A program made the position numbers and the translations under genes. DNA of 8,694 nucleotides from Acidimicrobiaceae bacterium (GTDB lineage: Bacteria; Actinomycetota; Acidimicrobiia; Acidimicrobiales; Ilumatobacteraceae): positions 1-8,694 of the forward strand of contig CANGZK010000043.1 of assembly GCA_947458565.1 (NCBI GenBank). The letters are read 5' to 3'. Below, in pieces: positions 6,503-8,694 of the stretch (position 1 is its first letter; each line of letters begins with the position of its first letter). The notes below the pieces were generated by a model. That model ran no database searches. It was not told where the DNA came from and was given only the letters and a program-made list of their open reading frames with translations.

Positions 6503-6508
6503 ATTGTA
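6503..6508 (-). promoter_or_regulatory. Candidate -10 box for rpoZ
   Basis: TACAAT on the minus strand ends 10 nt before the GTG start of rpoZ, so a transcript would have a leader of only a few bases. No convincing -35 is seen at the usual distance; that position is partly filled by the palindrome at 6524-6539. The prediction is by pattern only. Confidence 0.4.
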
Positions 6509-6523
6509 TCTGCACACAGGGCG

Positions 6524-6539
6524 CAAAATGGCCGTTTTG
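6524..6539. promoter_or_regulatory. 16-bp near-palindrome upstream of rpoZ
   Basis: CAAAATGGCCGTTTTG matches its reverse complement at 14 of 16 positions. It lies in the gmk-rpoZ gap, immediately downstream of the gmk stop codon and about 15 bp upstream of the TACAAT hexamer. Position and symmetry fit a dimeric regulator's site. It lacks the GC-rich stem and U-run of a terminator. No known regulon motif is recognised. Confidence 0.35.
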
Positions 6540-6540
6540 G

Positions 6541-7107
6541 CTACTTCAGTCGAGCCGCTCGTTCGCGAGCTATCAGGTCGAGCATTTCGGTCACTGTCTC
6601 GGCCAAATCGTCGTTTATCAGCACATAGTCGGCAAGAGCCTTACCGACTGGCTCTTCATCTTCTGCCTTCTGCAGTCGCTGAATTACCTTTTGCTCTGCA
6701 TCTCCTCGACCAACCAACCGGGCCTTTTGCTCTTCTCGTGTCGGCGGCAAAACAAACAACAACAACGCATCGCTGTGCAGACGTTTTACTTGTTGCGCAC
6801 CATCCACTTCAATCTCGAGAACAATGTCTTTGCCATCTGGCGCTTTTGGCATTGGAGTGCCATATAGATTTCCTAAAAATTCCGTCCATTCCAAAAATCC
6901 ACCAGATGCAATGTGCTCGCGGAATTGTTCATGTGTAACAAATTTGTATGCGTCTTGCATTTCACCTTCGCGGCGCTCGCGAGTCGTCCATGACCGACTC
7001 AGCCACAATCGATCATCGCGTTTCACAAGTTCTTCAACGATCGTGCTCTTCCCAACACCACCTGGGCCAGAAACAACAATGGTTAAAGACTTCGCTGCAG
7101 AATTCAT
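6541..7107 (-). CDS. gmk: Guanylate kinase
   Basis: Phosphorylates GMP (and dGMP) to GDP using ATP, an essential step in making GTP, dGTP and (p)ppGpp precursors. The 188-residue protein shows the P-loop GPGGVGKST (14-22) and the GMP-binding segment SRSWTTRERREGE (37-49). It also has the FLEWTEFLGNLYGTP block (71-85) with Y82, the IVLEIEVDGAQQVK strand (95-108), and a LID region with RGDAEQKVIQRL followed by DYVLINDDL (160-168). All key residues appear present and the length is typical of bacterial enzymes. The ATG start overlaps the mihF stop as ATGA, so translation of the two is probably coupled. The mihF-gmk-rpoZ order is a well-known actinobacterial arrangement. Confidence 0.97.
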   Translation of the reverse strand: MNSAAKSLTIVVSGPGGVGKSTIVEELVKRDDRLWLSRSWTTRERREGEMQDAYKFVTHEQFREHIASGGFLEWTEFLGNLYGTPMPKAPDGKDIVLEIEVDGAQQVKRLHSDALLLFVLPPTREEQKARLVGRGDAEQKVIQRLQKAEDEEPVGKALADYVLINDDLAETVTEMLDLIARERAARLK

Positions 7108-7433
7108 GACACAATCAATTCTTTTGCAATCAACTGCGCAAGTTTGTTTCTCTGATCAACACTCAGATTGCCGGTTTGTTCTGTTTCGCTCACACTCATT
7201 TGCGCCAACAACTGTCGCGCTTTGACTTTTCCTATTCCGGGAACAACTTCAATCAGCTTGCACGCGTACAACACGCTGGTGGCTTCATCGAGATCATTGA
7301 GCAACAGAAGCGAGTCAATGGTGAGTGATCCATTTTCAACTTGACCAAGAACGACATCCATTTGATGGCGCAATAGTTGCAGCGGCAACACAGCCGCATG
7401 ACGCTCATTCAGAAGTTTGGTTGAGGTCGTCAT
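7104..7433 (-). CDS. mihF: Integration host factor, actinobacterial type (mIHF)
   Basis: Small nucleoid-associated protein found in Actinobacteria and unrelated in sequence to E. coli IHF; in mycobacteria and Streptomyces it bends DNA and affects compaction and transcription. The 109-residue product matches the family's core: an N-terminal helix beginning LNERHAAVLPLQLL, a middle segment with helices around LTIDSLLLLNDLDEATSVLYACKLIEV, and the helix-two-turns-helix DNA-binding motif VPGIGKVKARQLLAQM (64-79). It ends with LSVDQRNKLAQLIAKEL, the counterpart of the LGDRQRKALLE tail of mycobacterial mIHF. Identity to the mycobacterial protein is modest by eye, but the motif and its place directly before gmk make the call secure. 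The ATG start is preceded by a TAAAAT box exactly 6 nt upstream and no Shine-Dalgarno, which fits a leaderless mRNA. It overlaps gmk by 4 nt. Confidence 0.93.
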   Translation of the reverse strand: MTTSTKLLNERHAAVLPLQLLRHQMDVVLGQVENGSLTIDSLLLLNDLDEATSVLYACKLIEVVPGIGKVKARQLLAQMSVSETEQTGNLSVDQRNKLAQLIAKELIVS

Positions 7434-7439
7434 TGATCT

Positions 7440-7445
7440 ATTTTA
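7440..7445 (-). promoter_or_regulatory. Candidate leaderless promoter (-10 box) for mihF-gmk
   Basis: TAAAAT on the minus strand is followed by exactly six bases (AGATCA) and then the ATG of mihF. That spacing would put transcription start on the A of the start codon. No Shine-Dalgarno is present in the 29-nt gap, consistent with a leaderless message, which is common in Actinobacteria. No good -35 is visible. Confidence 0.55.
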
Positions 7446-7462
7446 CCGTTTGCCGTTGATCT

Positions 7463-8440
7463 CTACTTACCCGAATCACGAAAACCACCGCGGTGGCTCA
7501 GACCAATCACTTCAGACCAACTCGAGATTTTGTGACGTTCAGCCCATCTGCACAATTCTCCAGCAATTCGGTACGCGGCACGTGGTTCAGCAAAAGATGC
7601 AGTACCCACTTGAACGGCGCTTGCCCCTGCCAACATCATCTCGAGAGCCTCCAAGCCATTGGTTACCCCACCAACTCCGACAATTGGCACACCAGGTATT
7701 CGCGCATAGATGTCCGAAACCGCACGTACAGCAATTGGATGAATCCCCCTGCCAGACAATCCGCCGCCGCCATTTCCAAGCGCAGGTCTACCTGTTTTTG
7801 TGTCAATGATCATTCCAAGAGATGTATTCACCAATGTCAATGCTTGGGCTCCTGCATTCATACAAGCCTCCGCGACATCTCCTATACGGTCAGTATTCGG
7901 CGACAGTTTTGCCCACAGTGGCAATCCAGAAACTCGAGCAGCGTCAACAATCTGGGCCGCAAGATTTGCGTCATGAGCAAACATTGCATGTGGCTTGTTT
8001 TCACCTACGACTGCAGCCTTCATATTTGGGCAAGACAAATTGATCTCCAATGCCGCGATCTTGTCTTTGACAGGTGCAAGCATTTGCGCAGCATCAACAT
8101 AGTCCTGCACTCCAAAGCCCCAGATACTGCACACGACGGTTGCACCAATGTCACTAAGTTGCGGGAGATCGTTTGCAATCCACTGTTCGACACCTGGTCC
8201 TTGCAGCCCAACCGCATTAAGCATTCCGCTTGCCGTCGGATGCAACCGAGGCTTCGGATTTCCACCCCATTCGAATGATGCTAAAGATTTGACAACTACT
8301 GCACCGAGTTCGCTCAAAGGCATGTATGCATCGAGTTCTACTCCAAGGCCACACGTTCCCGACGCTGTCATGACTGGGTTCTTGAGAGTCACCGCACCAA
8401 CATGCGTTGCCAACTGTGGTGCACGGGATCGAAATCTCAC
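7463..8440 (-). CDS. pyrD: Dihydroorotate dehydrogenase, class 1B-like catalytic subunit
   Basis: Oxidises dihydroorotate to orotate, the fourth step of UMP synthesis, using FMN. The sequence fits class 1: FMN-contacting K51 in VVVKSL, SGMLNAVGLQ (71-80), and LEINLSCPNM (131-140) with C137 as the catalytic base, where class 2 enzymes have Ser. It continues with AKLSPN (177-182), VNTSLGM, GGGLSGRGI (225-233) and GVGGV (255-259). Its closest resemblance is to PyrDB of class 1B, which normally works with the iron-sulfur/FAD subunit PyrK to reduce NAD. No pyrK lies beside it, and pyrF, which follows carB in many actinobacteria, is absent here too. At 325 residues it is slightly longer than usual. 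The GTG start overlaps the carB stop as GTGA; AGGAG at 8452-8456 lies 11 nt upstream, a slightly long spacing. Confidence 0.93.
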   Translation of the reverse strand: MRFRSRAPQLATHVGAVTLKNPVMTASGTCGLGVELDAYMPLSELGAVVVKSLASFEWGGNPKPRLHPTASGMLNAVGLQGPGVEQWIANDLPQLSDIGATVVCSIWGFGVQDYVDAAQMLAPVKDKIAALEINLSCPNMKAAVVGENKPHAMFAHDANLAAQIVDAARVSGLPLWAKLSPNTDRIGDVAEACMNAGAQALTLVNTSLGMIIDTKTGRPALGNGGGGLSGRGIHPIAVRAVSDIYARIPGVPIVGVGGVTNGLEALEMMLAGASAVQVGTASFAEPRAAYRIAGELCRWAERHKISSWSEVIGLSHRGGFRDSGK

Positions 8441-8694
8441 TGCTGGTGATACTCCTGCAAGGATTTCACTTCGAGTGGACGCTCCTGTTGCTCAAACAGT
8501 CCTTGCATTGCCGCCAACGCAGCATTGATCGTGGTCACCGAAGAGACTCTAAAAATGTTTGCGGCTTTGCGAATAGCTTCGCCGTCCGAACGACCGCCTC
8601 TGCCCTGCGGTGTGTTGATCACAAAAGAAATTTCACCCCGCTTAATCAACTCAACTGCATCTTCCGGCTGAGAATTCTTTTTGGCTGTTGTTTC
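8437..8694 (-). CDS. carB: Carbamoyl-phosphate synthase large subunit, C-terminal end (partial)
   Basis: The last 85 codons of the large subunit, which makes carbamoyl phosphate for pyrimidines and arginine. What is visible is the end of the C-terminal allosteric domain (MGS-like fold): VELIKRGEISFVINTPQGRGGRSDGEAIRKAANIF, then SVTTINAALAAMQGL, and a final SLQEYHQ. It aligns with E. coli CarB RIKNGEYTYIINTTSGR...IRRSAL...TTLNGGFATAMAL...SVQEMH. This domain binds UMP and ornithine or IMP in E. coli; whether the same effectors act here is not shown. The reading frame is open to the window edge, so the gene begins outside. Its TGA stop overlaps the pyrD GTG start by 4 nt, indicating a pyrimidine operon that enters the window from the right. 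Confidence 0.96.
   Translation of the reverse strand, partial: ETTAKKNSQPEDAVELIKRGEISFVINTPQGRGGRSDGEAIRKAANIFRVSSVTTINAALAAMQGLFEQQERPLEVKSLQEYHQQ

Noticed and set aside
7493..8278. A 261-codon open frame on the plus strand opposite pyrD
   Set aside because: It lies wholly antisense to a well-conserved enzyme gene, its translation shows no recognisable domain and is rich in Cys, His, Arg and Ser, and it has no ribosome site. It is a shadow of pyrD.

Overview
The window carries a compact block of actinobacterial core genes, almost all on the minus strand. Read in the direction of transcription (high to low coordinates) the order is the end of carB, pyrD, mihF, gmk, rpoZ, coaBC, metK, priA, (one plus-strand methyltransferase), def and the start of fmt. 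An actinobacterial-type integration host factor (mihF), a PriA with degenerate helicase motifs, a CoaBC with the PAMHTEMW motif and the gene order itself all point to Actinobacteria. The base composition is near 50% GC by eye and the pyrimidine part is unusual. I therefore lean to a non-classical lineage such as an aquatic member of Acidimicrobiia, but that placement is inference.

Layout. 8694-8437: last 85 codons of carB (allosteric MGS-like domain), overlapping pyrD by GTGA. 8440-7463: pyrD, a class 1B-like dihydroorotate dehydrogenase with no pyrK or pyrF beside it. 7433-6541: mihF and gmk, overlapping by ATGA, behind a leaderless-looking -10 box. 6492-6022: rpoZ with a long acidic tail. 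5984-4764: coaBC. 4731-3538: metK, which starts at TTG behind a strong Shine-Dalgarno. 3523-1703: priA, interrupted by an in-frame TAG at 2470-2468. 1096-1734: an RsmC-like methyltransferase on the plus strand, overlapping the priA tail by 32 bp and lying 23 bp from def. 1072-518 and 518-1: def and partial fmt, overlapping as TGATG.

Functionally the block combines pyrimidine synthesis (carB, pyrD), GMP to GDP (gmk), the RNA polymerase omega subunit, nucleoid architecture, the coenzyme A and SAM cofactor pathways, replication restart, and formyl-methionine handling at both ends of protein synthesis (fmt, def). There are no tRNA or rRNA genes, mobile elements or CRISPR arrays, and no gene-free stretch longer than about 50 bp.

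The points most worth a second look are the amber codon in the middle of priA, sitting exactly between the two halves of its zinc-binding site; the antisense methyltransferase between priA and def, which makes a possible non-contiguous operon; the arginine- and lysine-free acidic tail of omega; and a class 1B PyrD without its usual partner gene. I saw no wholly new multi-gene system.
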